Shown: one piece after another, positions 17,842-26,065 of the stretch | Position numbering within the stretch: position 1 is the first letter of the stretch | Layout: each line of letters starts with the position of its first letter | Source: an uncultured Flavobacteriales bacterium | Lineage (GTDB): Bacteria; Bacteroidota; Bacteroidia; Flavobacteriales; Crocinitomicaceae | NCBI GenBank assembly: GCA_946480085.1 | Contig: CAMLHZ010000001.1 | Span: forward strand, 1 to 64,000 | Direction: 5' to 3' | DNA length: 64,000 nt | Made by a program: the position numbers and the translations under genes | Notes under the pieces: generated by a model | Databases searched by the model: none | What the model was told of the DNA's origin: nothing | Seen by the model: only the letters and a program-made list of their open reading frames with translations

Positions 17842-18360
17842 ATGAAAAAAATCATTCTCCCTTCTATTGTTACCAGTGTTTTATTGCTGATCGTTTTCTG
17901 GTTGCTCACTCCGCTATTGATGAAACTAACGTATTCGCCTTTGTTGAACAATAAGTTAGTTGGAATATCATTAACAGACATGGGCTGGGAAACGAAAACA
18001 CGAGTTCTTGTTTGTCTTTCGGCTTTGGTGATTCCACTCTTCAGCATCGCATTAGCAAGCACACTTAAAACCTTCAAAAACATTCCGGTTACCTCTCAGA
18101 AATTTCTGAAAAACCAAACCATCCTCATGTTTCTCTTTCTGTTCGGTATTGCGGTAAGAATATTTCTTTATCATAGATCAGCGCAACACTTATCAGAAAA
18201 TCCTTTTCCTTTCGGGAAGATGGTAAAATCCGACATCAACATTTCTCAAATCGTGATTCACGATATTGCCGTTGCTTTCTGTTTAATTACCGCTATTCTC
18301 CTCTTTGTTACGTCAAAGAAAATAAAGGTGGCTGAAAGCACAGATCTTTTGGAGAAATAA
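17842..18360 (+). CDS. Small four-helix membrane protein of unknown function
   Basis: A 172-residue protein with about four hydrophobic segments: IILPSIVTSVLLLIVFWLL, VLVCLSALVIPLFSIALAST, TILMFLFLFGIAVRIFLY and DIAVAFCLITAILLFVTS. No family is recognised. It starts 26 bases after the kinase gene on the same strand, so the two may be cotranscribed and functionally linked; that is inference only. Confidence 0.6.
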   Translation: MKKIILPSIVTSVLLLIVFWLLTPLLMKLTYSPLLNNKLVGISLTDMGWETKTRVLVCLSALVIPLFSIALASTLKTFKNIPVTSQKFLKNQTILMFLFLFGIAVRIFLYHRSAQHLSENPFPFGKMVKSDINISQIVIHDIAVAFCLITAILLFVTSKKIKVAESTDLLEK

Positions 18361-18384
18361 CAAGCCTGAATCAATATTTTCAAA

Positions 18385-18392
18385 TAATTTTG
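18385..18392 (+). promoter_or_regulatory. -7 promoter box upstream of porZ
   Basis: TAATTTTG matches TAnnTTTG, 35 bases before the ATG at 18428. Confidence 0.4.
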
Positions 18393-18427
18393 AGAACTTG
18401 GCGTTTAAGCCTTACTTCATTGATGTT

Positions 18428-20749
18428 ATGATTCGTAATCTCCTCGTTATTTTCCTTTTAAGTATTGGTTCATTAAGTGCCTCGGCACAAATTGGAATGG
18501 GTCAGTGGCGTATGCATATTCCACATTCGAAAGGAATTGATGTTGCTTATGGAAATGGATTTGCCATGTGCGCGCTGAGTTCCGGTGTACTGGCTTATGA
18601 TGTAGATGCCGCAGAATATCATGTTTACGATAACATGAACGGACTTTCAGACATCAAAGTATCGTGCATCATATTTCATCCCGCAACCAAAAGCTTTTTT
18701 GTTGGATACAAGAATGGAAACATTGACCAAATTCTATCGGATGGTTCGGTGATCAATATACCGGGAATCTATCTTGCATCAGGAATTGGAAACAAGACCA
18801 TCAATAAATTTACAGTAGACGGAAATAGAATTCTAACCAGTACAGGGTTTGGAATCGTAGTTCTTGATCCGGCAAAACATGAAATAAAGGACACCTACTA
18901 TCCCGGGAACAGCACGGTCTCCATCCTCGATTCTGAAATTTATAACGATACGATTTACGCCGTAACAGAATCCGGATGTTTTAAAGGCGGACTTTCAAAT
19001 AATTTCCTTGCAGACCCTAACCAATGGTCCTCGGACCCTCGTTTTGCCCCAATTGTTGGTGGATCGTACGGAAGGTTAGGCGTTAAAGATGGTGATCTTT
19101 ACGTACTGAAGAAAAAAGACGTCTATGGAAGTGATTCCATTATGAAATTGACACCAACGGGTATGCAGATGCACTTTGGTGATCAGTTCGACATGGAAAT
19201 TCTCGATTTCAATATTGTAAATAACAATTTTGCATTGACGTTTGATGTTGCCATCTTGGTATATAGCGGTATCGGTGCATTGGAAAGTTACATAGGAAAT
19301 TACCAAGGTGTAACTCCAAATCCGGTTGCAGCTGCATGGGATGGAAGTCGCTATTGGGTAGCCGACGGGTTGAACGGTCTTGTACGTTTTTATAATGAGT
19401 TCAGCTATAATTTCATCTCCAAAGCCGGTCCTCCGAAAGATGATTTCTTTTCTGTAAATGCGTACAAGGATAAACTGGTAGTTTGCAGCGGAATTCAGGA
19501 TCGCGTAGAATTCAATTATAAACGAAGCGGTGCTTATACGTTTAAAGACGAAAGCTGGACGCTCTACAACCAGGGTTCGCAAGCGCTTTGGAGCGATAAC
19601 TTCACATACGATGTGAGCACGGGAGCTATTAATCCGTTAAATGAAGATGAAATTGCTTTAGGCTGTTATGCGAATAACGGACTGAGTATTGTCAACGGAC
19701 AAACTGTTTCAAATGTTTACAACAGCGGGAATTCTATTCTCGAAACGACCACTCTAGGCAACGGTTATGTTTGTATTTCGGCATTGGAATATGATGAAAG
19801 CGGTAATCTTTGGATGTGTAACGGTTACAGCAATAATCCGCTAAAAGTGAAACTGGCCGACGGGACGTGGAAAGCGTTCAATACGGGATCAAGCACAACA
19901 GATAAATACACAACCAAGCTGGCAATTGATTACAATAGCAATAAATGGTTTGGAGTTTACGGAACTGGATTGGTTGGTTTTAACGATAACGGAACACCTT
20001 CCGTAACCAGCGATGACACTTATAAAGTGTTGACAACTGGTGAAGGAAACGGAAATCTTCCCTCAGATGTTGTTACGGCAATTGCCTGTGATTTCGATAA
20101 CGAAATTTGGATTGGAACCGAAAGTGGTTTTGTGGTTCTTTACAATAGCGAAAGTTTGTTTTCATCATCGGGCGTTATTGACGCTACTAAAATCCTGGTG
20201 AAATTTGAAGGAAACGTAGAAGACCTGCTTGGAGATACACCCATTACGGATATTGAAATTGATGGTGGAAACAGAAAGTGGATTGCTACTGCAAGTACTG
20301 GAATCTTCCTTTTAAGTGCCGACGGACAAGAAGTAATTGCACAATACTCTAAAGAAAACAGTCCGCTGATTTCCAATAATATCATGGATATGGATTTCAA
20401 TCACAAAACAGGTGAATTGTTCATTGTTACCGATCTTGGTTTGGTTTCGTTAAGAACCGATGCGAGTTTTGAAGATGCGACTTATGCAACAACAACCGTT
20501 TTCCCAAATCCTGTTACTCCTGAATACGATGGCGTGATTACGATTCAGGGAATTCGATACAATAGCGATGTCAAAATTACGGATGCCGCTGGAAATCTGG
20601 TTTATCAAACTACTTCGAACGGTGGAACTGCAACCTGGAATGGTAAAACACTTACCGGTGAGAAGGTAGTAAGTGGTGTTTACGTTATTTGGACCGCTAC
20701 CAACGAAGGAAAAGGAAAGAAAGTGGGTAAAGTTGCAATTGTTCGTTAA
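18428..20749 (+). CDS. porZ: PorZ-like type IX secretion system protein (beta-propeller)
   Basis: The ATG at 18428 gives a signal peptide (MIRNLLVIFLLSIGSLSASAQ); an upstream TTG at 18398 is less likely. In 773 residues the protein shows repeated propeller blades of the two-component-regulator type (YDNMNGLSDIKVSCI, IWIGTESGFVVLYNS, KWIATASTGIFLLSADG), then a C-terminal FlgD-Ig-like/sorting domain (VFPNPVTPEYDGVITI to GVYVIWTATNEGKGKKVGKVAIVR). This architecture matches PorZ, a surface component of the T9SS attachment complex that works with PorU, PorV and PorQ. The linkage to recO, 9 bases downstream, is seen in other Bacteroidota and supports the call. I rate the family highly and the exact role somewhat less. 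Confidence 0.82.
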   Translation: MIRNLLVIFLLSIGSLSASAQIGMGQWRMHIPHSKGIDVAYGNGFAMCALSSGVLAYDVDAAEYHVYDNMNGLSDIKVSCIIFHPATKSFFVGYKNGNIDQILSDGSVINIPGIYLASGIGNKTINKFTVDGNRILTSTGFGIVVLDPAKHEIKDTYYPGNSTVSILDSEIYNDTIYAVTESGCFKGGLSNNFLADPNQWSSDPRFAPIVGGSYGRLGVKDGDLYVLKKKDVYGSDSIMKLTPTGMQMHFGDQFDMEILDFNIVNNNFALTFDVAILVYSGIGALESYIGNYQGVTPNPVAAAWDGSRYWVADGLNGLVRFYNEFSYNFISKAGPPKDDFFSVNAYKDKLVVCSGIQDRVEFNYKRSGAYTFKDESWTLYNQGSQALWSDNFTYDVSTGAINPLNEDEIALGCYANNGLSIVNGQTVSNVYNSGNSILETTTLGNGYVCISALEYDESGNLWMCNGYSNNPLKVKLADGTWKAFNTGSSTTDKYTTKLAIDYNSNKWFGVYGTGLVGFNDNGTPSVTSDDTYKVLTTGEGNGNLPSDVVTAIACDFDNEIWIGTESGFVVLYNSESLFSSSGVIDATKILVKFEGNVEDLLGDTPITDIEIDGGNRKWIATASTGIFLLSADGQEVIAQYSKENSPLISNNIMDMDFNHKTGELFIVTDLGLVSLRTDASFEDATYATTTVFPNPVTPEYDGVITIQGIRYNSDVKITDAAGNLVYQTTSNGGTATWNGKTLTGEKVVSGVYVIWTATNEGKGKKVGKVAIVR

Positions 20750-20758
20750 GCAGTTGCA

Positions 20759-21469
20759 ATGAAAACAGTAGATCAGGGAATTGTTCTTGGCAAAACCGAC
20801 TATTCAGAATCCAGTTATGTTCTTCGTATTCTTACAAAGGAACATGGCTTACAATCGTTTTTATTTCAAGGAGCCAAAAAGAAGAAAGGTGTAACTGTCC
20901 TTCCTATGCAGCCCGTCGAATTCACGTATTACCGCAGGAACGATTCCGAAATGGGAAAAATTACCGATTGGTCAACGCTCTTCCCCATCTCTCAGCTCTC
21001 TATCAATCCAATGAAATCCTGTATTTGCTTTTTTATGGCAGAAGTAGTGAGTCATTTGGTGCATCAAGGTCAGCCCGACAAAGCATTTGTAGAACAATTG
21101 CATCACGAATTGGCCTGGCTGAACGCTTCAGAAGAGTTGAGTGCTTATCCACTTTGGTTTTTGGCGGAATGCGTTCGTCACGCTGGAATTACTCCGGATG
21201 AATGCGATAATCCAAACGCGGGTTACCTCGATTTCAAAAAAGGAGCCTTTGTTTCACTTGAACCGGATCATCCGTTTTATCATCACACAAAAGGAATTGA
21301 AGCCTGTAAAATGGCGCTGGAAATGGATCGTTCAGAATTACTATCGCTGCATTTGAATAAAGAAGAACGCATACTTGCAATGGATGCGCTTATTGGATAC
21401 CTGAGTTATCAGATTTCCGGTTGGAGAGCATTGAAATCGTTGGATGTGATTAGGACGGTTATCTCCTAA
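20759..21469 (+). CDS. recO: DNA repair protein RecO
   Basis: A 236-residue protein with the RecO N-terminal OB-fold start (DQGIVLGKTDYSESSYVLRILTKEHGLQSFLFQGAKKKKG) and the helical C-terminal domain (ALIGYLSYQISGWRALKSLDVI). RecO loads RecA with RecR in the RecFOR gap-repair pathway. The zinc-finger cysteines of some RecO proteins are not clearly present; only scattered Cys are seen. It follows porZ by 9 bases and ends at a hairpin. Confidence 0.9.
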   Translation: MKTVDQGIVLGKTDYSESSYVLRILTKEHGLQSFLFQGAKKKKGVTVLPMQPVEFTYYRRNDSEMGKITDWSTLFPISQLSINPMKSCICFFMAEVVSHLVHQGQPDKAFVEQLHHELAWLNASEELSAYPLWFLAECVRHAGITPDECDNPNAGYLDFKKGAFVSLEPDHPFYHHTKGIEACKMALEMDRSELLSLHLNKEERILAMDALIGYLSYQISGWRALKSLDVIRTVIS

Positions 21470-21507
21470 TTAAAAGGGCTTCTCGACTCCGCTCGAAGAC
21501 CTTTTAA
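21470..21507. terminator. Hairpin terminator after recO, containing repeat family B copy 2
   Basis: The stem TTAAAAGG/CCTTTTAA (21470-21477, 21500-21507) encloses a loop holding TCTCGACTCCGCTCGA (21481-21496). Its left arm starts one base after the recO stop; it separates convergent genes. Confidence 0.65.
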
Positions 21508-21528
21508 TGTTTTTCGAAAGGATGCAAG

Positions 21529-21552
21529 GTTATCGAGCGGAGTCGAGATAAC
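21529..21552. repeat. Short palindromic repeat, family B copy 3
   Basis: The core TCGAGCGGAGTCGAGA is flanked by GTTA and TAAC. It is inverted relative to the copy at 21481 and overlaps or abuts the ABC-F gene end. Confidence 0.7.
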
Positions 21553-21553
21553 A

Positions 21554-23191
21554 TTAGTTCTTGCGTTCTATCTCTCTCAAGCTATCCATCTTCTTTCTTG
21601 AAAGGAATTCGCCAATTGTCTCGAAGTGTGTTTTCACTTTTTTGTTTCCGAATTCAAATACCTTAGAAGCTAAACCGTCAAGGAAATCCCTATCGTGAGA
21701 AACGAGAATTAGCGTTCCGTCAAATGCCTTCAAGGCATCTTTTATAATGTCTTTTGTACGAATATCCAGGTGATTCGTCGGCTCATCGAGAATTAACAAA
21801 TTCACTGGTTCCAAAAGCAATTTCATTAAAGCCAATCGCGTTTTTTCTCCACCTGAAAGTACTTTCACTTTCTTTGTAGACGTTTCGCCTCCAAACATAA
21901 ATGCACCAAGCATGTCTTTTATTTTCAAACGTGCATCGCCTTCAGCAACTCTGTCTATTGTCTCAAAAATGGTCAGATCTTCATCCAACAAGGAAGCTTG
22001 ATTTTGAGCGAAATATCCAATCTGCGTATTATGGCCCAATTCTACTTTCCCCTTCACCTCAATTTCGTTCATGATGGCTTTCACCAACGTTGACTTTCCT
22101 TCTCCATTTCGACCAACAAATGCTACTTTATCACCTCGTTCGATCGTTACATTTACATCAGAGAACACCAAATGATCTCCATACGCTTTTTCCACCTCTG
22201 TAATTACAACAGGGTAAGAGCCAGAACGTGGAGCTGGCGGAAACTTCAAACGAAGCGATGATTTATCCACCTCATCCACTTCAATAATCTCCAACTTTTC
22301 CAGCATTTTTACACGCGACTGCACAACAAGCGTTTTAGAGAATGTTCCTTTGAAACGCTCAATAAAATCGGTTTGTTCAGCAATGAATTTTTGTTGTTCT
22401 TCATATTGTTTCTGTTGCTGATCTCTCCGTTCCTTTCTTAACTCCAGGTAATGCGAATAACTTGCTTTGTAATCGTAAATTCTACCCATTGTTACCTCGA
22501 TAGTACGCGTTGTGATCGCATCTACGAAAGCACGGTCATGAGAAATTACCATTACCGCTTTTGCGCTATTGATCAGGAAATCCTCCAACCATTGAATGGA
22601 TTCGATGTCCATGTGGTTTGTCGGCTCATCCAGCAAGATAAGATCAGGTTTTTGAAGCAGGATCTTTGCCAATTCAATACGCATTCTCCATCCACCACTA
22701 AATTCCGAAGTTGGTCGAGTGAAATCTTCACGCTCGAACCCCATTCCTTTTAGTACTTTCTCAACTTCACCATCGTAATTGATCTCTTCAATTGAATAGA
22801 ACTTCTCACTCAATTCAGAAACACGTTCGATTAACTTCATGTACTCATCACTTTCGTAATCGGTACGAACAGTTAATTCGGTATTGATGCTCTCAATTTC
22901 ATCGCGCATTGCAAAGATTCCGGCAAACGCCTTACTCGTTTCCTCGAAAACAGTACAATTATCTTCTGTAAGCAAATGCTGAGGCAAATAAGAGATTACA
23001 ACGTCCTTTGGAGCTGAAACTTTTCCACCAGTTGGTTTGTTTTCACCGGCAATGATCTTCATCAGCGTTGATTTCCCGGCACCGTTTTTCCCCATTAGGG
23101 CAATTTTGTCGTTTTCATTCACCACGAAATTGATATCGCTAAACAATGTGCGACCAGAAAATTCAACTTTTAAGCTATCTATTGTAATCAT
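21554..23191 (-). CDS. ABC-F family ATPase (ribosome-associated type)
   Basis: The ATG at 23191 opens MITIDSLKVEFSGRTLFSDI, the normal ABC-F beginning; the open frame upstream to 23272 lies in repeat sequence. The 545-residue protein has two ATP-binding cassettes and no membrane part. Cassette 1 has Walker A GKNGAGKST, signature FSGGWRMR and Walker B LILLDEPTNHMD. Cassette 2 has GRNGEGKST, LSGGEKTR and LLILDEPTNHLD. Between them is the charged helical linker (ELRKERRDQQQKQYEEQQ), typical of ABC-F proteins that act in the ribosomal E site. It may be a housekeeping translation factor or an antibiotic-protection protein; I cannot tell which. Confidence 0.9.
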   Translation of the reverse strand: MITIDSLKVEFSGRTLFSDINFVVNENDKIALMGKNGAGKSTLMKIIAGENKPTGGKVSAPKDVVISYLPQHLLTEDNCTVFEETSKAFAGIFAMRDEIESINTELTVRTDYESDEYMKLIERVSELSEKFYSIEEINYDGEVEKVLKGMGFEREDFTRPTSEFSGGWRMRIELAKILLQKPDLILLDEPTNHMDIESIQWLEDFLINSAKAVMVISHDRAFVDAITTRTIEVTMGRIYDYKASYSHYLELRKERRDQQQKQYEEQQKFIAEQTDFIERFKGTFSKTLVVQSRVKMLEKLEIIEVDEVDKSSLRLKFPPAPRSGSYPVVITEVEKAYGDHLVFSDVNVTIERGDKVAFVGRNGEGKSTLVKAIMNEIEVKGKVELGHNTQIGYFAQNQASLLDEDLTIFETIDRVAEGDARLKIKDMLGAFMFGGETSTKKVKVLSGGEKTRLALMKLLLEPVNLLILDEPTNHLDIRTKDIIKDALKAFDGTLILVSHDRDFLDGLASKVFEFGNKKVKTHFETIGEFLSRKKMDSLREIERKN

Positions 23192-23209
23192 TGACTGTGA
23201 AATTGGGGG

Positions 23210-23217
23210 CAAAGATA
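23210..23217 (-). promoter_or_regulatory. -7 promoter box of the ABC-F gene
   Basis: On the minus strand TATCTTTG is an exact TAnnTTTG match, 18 bases upstream of the ATG at 23191. It supports that start over the longer open frame. Confidence 0.5.
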
Positions 23218-23235
23218 GAGAGAATTGTTTGATCT

Positions 23236-23251
23236 CCCTCCTCGAGGAGGG
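23236..23251. repeat. Perfect 16-bp palindrome
   Basis: CCCTCCTCGAGGAGGG sits in the gap between the ABC-F and M36 genes. A second partial inverted element (CCTGTCTG...CAGGCAGG) follows about 50 bases later. It resembles degraded interspersed repeats, not a gene. Confidence 0.6.
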
Positions 23252-23349
23252 ATAAAGGGAGGTGGTTGCCACCCCTCTTGGTCTCCCCTGTCTGACTGCA
23301 CACAGGCAGGCCTCAAAAGGGAGAGAGTTAATTCATCCTAAAATGAAAA

Positions 23350-23377
23350 GGGACATCCCGGCTACCCGAAACATCCC
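23350..23377 (-). terminator. Weak hairpin after the M36 gene
   Basis: On the minus strand a GGGA...TCCC stem with an inner CGG/CCG pair is followed by TTTTCATTTT. It lies about 40 bases past the M36 stop. The pairing is modest. Confidence 0.35.
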
Positions 23378-23414
23378 TCATCAACTATTTTGAATTTTAA
23401 CTTTGACTTTTGAT

Positions 23415-25988
23415 TTAAAACTTAAGCCATTCCTTACTCGTTACTCCTCTTTCGTCAGTAACGCGAATAACATAAACGCCTTTGCTCAACGTAGATAAAT
23501 CCAACTGAACATTAGCAGAACCACTTGCAATAGCCTGAACTAAAATTGTTTTTCCAGTAATATCAGTTACCTGAATTTGGTTTGGATTTAAGGAATTCGC
23601 CAACTCAATAGTCACAGTTCCATTTCCTGGATTTGGATAAACCATCAATTCAGAAATTTTATTCTCACCAACACTCATTAAGCACGTTTGAGGAACATCA
23701 AAAGCTTCTGTTTGATCAGCAGCATCATTCGGACTTCCTGAATCAGCAGATAAACCACAACCTCTTCTTGCAAATGCTCGCCATATCAAACATTGGTTAT
23801 CGCCATTGTAAAGTAAATTGTCTGCTTCCAAAATTCCATCTCTTGCATCAATAAATCCTGAGTTACAAGCTGTCAATTTCAAACCTTCAACAACCAAGGC
23901 CAAAGCCATATTGTTTCCACCAGTTCCAGTTTTGATATTCGGGTCAAATCCGTATTCATCGATCAATTCCCATGTCAATTCCCAAAGCATTGTATTCCAA
24001 ACGTAACCTCGGCTATGAACAGCTGTCATAGAGTTTGAATAACCCAAAGTTGCTGCGTTCATTCCGAAATTAGTTGAATAACGTGTTGGACGAATTCCTA
24101 CTCCCGTAACTGGTTCACCATTTACATAAGTCCCCATTCCGCGCGTACGTTCAGAAACCATATCCGATTTCATCGTTAAGATCAATGCAAAGAAATCCGA
24201 CCAGCCTTCACCCAACTGTTCATCGTTGTACATGCAATTCGTATTGCCAGAACCACCTATCAATCTGTTAGAAACTCCATGACCGTATTCGTGAGCAATA
24301 ACGCCGTTATCCAAATCAGAATCGAAAGCATCGATATCACCCGAACTCCACAGTTCAGCATCAACTGTTGCACCAGCTACAAGCGATTCAATAATGCTGT
24401 CTCCATCCATCTTTCCAATTATACAAGCCGGGATATTTACCGGATTATTTGCCTGTGCAGTTCCACCAATTGATCCCGGAATAGAATTCTGTGTGTTGAT
24501 AAAAACCACCGCAATTGCGCCAAGATCCTGACAAGCATACATCTTTTCAATGTAGTTACAATTACCACGACGAACCAACGCAATTTTTCCGTTCAACTCA
24601 GGACCGTTCAGAATATTATCGCAAGCATCGGTTGTATCAACTCCATCGTCGATTACCAGAACCATTTCTCCCAAAATCGGATTGCCAACTTCAATCGCCG
24701 GACCAAAAGTGGCATACGCAGTATGGTAATTACCAGCAATAGAATCAGGTGAATGAACTTTCAAATGCGCACTGTTGCTGTTTACATTCCACAAGTACAT
24801 TTGCATGCGCGGATTAGAACCATCTGGTGGTGTAGAGAAGTTTGCATTATCTGTTCCACTTCCATCGTAAGCATCAGCGTTTACACCGTCGCTTCCATTT
24901 CCTTGATTCGTATAATTTCTTTCCTGGAAATTTCCACTTTCTTCATCAAAACCGTAATGTGCTAATACATCATGAATGATGTTGTTCATGTAGAACAGGT
25001 TTGTGATTACAGCGTCCATATTTCCAAGCGGACCTAAAGTAGAATCGTATTCAAAATTAAAATCCAAAGCTGGCCCACCATCAGGTGCATATCCTGGCTG
25101 GTTATCGTCATCCATATCTTCAGATGCGTACACATTGTTTCCACGTGTTATCGTATATTCATCGCCTACGGTTCCATTTGTATCGTGCCATCCAAAAGGC
25201 GAAAATGTTGGGTCGGAAGGATTGATCAAAATCCCACGATTTCCATGATTCGGGCTTTCCAGTGGCAAACCATACACCTTATACTGATCCATTCCCGGAG
25301 GAGGTGGTGGAGCACAAGAAACTGAATTTACATTGCAAGCAGTATTTTCAGAAGTATGAGAATGTCCGCATGAAACTGTCCAGTTATTCTTAAATAACAT
25401 TTCACCAGTTGAAGCAGAAATTTGCACCGACCACCAATCTGTTGAGCCAATTGGATTGATACTCAAATCCCAAACGTAAGTCAACTGACCTTTATCGGCT
25501 CTAATCAATAGTTTAACCGGAATATTATCATATGCTAAAATTCCAGCTCCAAAAATGTATTGGTTATCTCTTTCATTCTCTGAAATCATGGCCACTGGTG
25601 AATACGCAATACCCAATTGTTCGCAAGCTTTGATAACTGCATCGATTGGTTGTAATGAAACCGTGTTGGTTTGTAAACCAGTAATTGAAACCAAACTCGG
25701 AGCAACGTGAACCACCTCATTGTTCTTCATTGCAATTGAAGCAACTCCGTTTACAACAGGAGTATTCTCAACCATTTGATGAATAAAGACATGTTTTACT
25801 CCAGGCGCAAGTGAGCTTGCGGTAGAACTAATGGCAATGTTTTTCACATCGTTCGCCGTCAATCCAAAGGTTGGAGCATTTTTTTGCAGGTAGTTTGAAA
25901 TGACAAGTTCTGTTTTCTGTGCAAAGGAGGTTGCAACTGAAATAAACGTCACTGCGGTTAGTGAGAGTGTCCTCAAAGCAGTTTTCAT
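23415..25988 (-). CDS. M36 (fungalysin-like) zinc metallopeptidase with PA domain and T9SS sorting domain
   Basis: The ATG at 25988 gives the signal peptide MKTALRTLSLTAVTFISVATSFAQ; the mature region of this 857-residue protein follows. Order: an FTP-like propeptide (about 25-215), the peptidase domain, an inserted PA domain (about 435-550; LVRRGNCNYIEKMYACQDLGAIAVVFIN) and the zinc motif GVIAHEYGHGVSNRL (HEYGH) with the downstream Glu region GEGWSDFFALIL. The C-terminus ENKISELMVYPNPGNG to GVYVIRVTDERG is a type A T9SS sorting domain. It should be secreted and degrade extracellular protein. It lies alone, 77 bases after the helicase gene. Confidence 0.92.
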   Translation of the reverse strand: MKTALRTLSLTAVTFISVATSFAQKTELVISNYLQKNAPTFGLTANDVKNIAISSTASSLAPGVKHVFIHQMVENTPVVNGVASIAMKNNEVVHVAPSLVSITGLQTNTVSLQPIDAVIKACEQLGIAYSPVAMISENERDNQYIFGAGILAYDNIPVKLLIRADKGQLTYVWDLSINPIGSTDWWSVQISASTGEMLFKNNWTVSCGHSHTSENTACNVNSVSCAPPPPPGMDQYKVYGLPLESPNHGNRGILINPSDPTFSPFGWHDTNGTVGDEYTITRGNNVYASEDMDDDNQPGYAPDGGPALDFNFEYDSTLGPLGNMDAVITNLFYMNNIIHDVLAHYGFDEESGNFQERNYTNQGNGSDGVNADAYDGSGTDNANFSTPPDGSNPRMQMYLWNVNSNSAHLKVHSPDSIAGNYHTAYATFGPAIEVGNPILGEMVLVIDDGVDTTDACDNILNGPELNGKIALVRRGNCNYIEKMYACQDLGAIAVVFINTQNSIPGSIGGTAQANNPVNIPACIIGKMDGDSIIESLVAGATVDAELWSSGDIDAFDSDLDNGVIAHEYGHGVSNRLIGGSGNTNCMYNDEQLGEGWSDFFALILTMKSDMVSERTRGMGTYVNGEPVTGVGIRPTRYSTNFGMNAATLGYSNSMTAVHSRGYVWNTMLWELTWELIDEYGFDPNIKTGTGGNNMALALVVEGLKLTACNSGFIDARDGILEADNLLYNGDNQCLIWRAFARRGCGLSADSGSPNDAADQTEAFDVPQTCLMSVGENKISELMVYPNPGNGTVTIELANSLNPNQIQVTDITGKTILVQAIASGSANVQLDLSTLSKGVYVIRVTDERGVTSKEWLKF

Positions 25989-26065
25989 AATTGTTGTTTT
26001 ATTGAAGTCCATGAATTTACACAGAATTAACAACAGTTATGAAATAATTTAACCCAAGCGTGCCT

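Noticed and set aside
23192..23272. N-terminal extension of the ABC-F gene
   Set aside because: The extra codons lie in repeat sequence; the promoter box at 23210 and family start at 23191 fit better.
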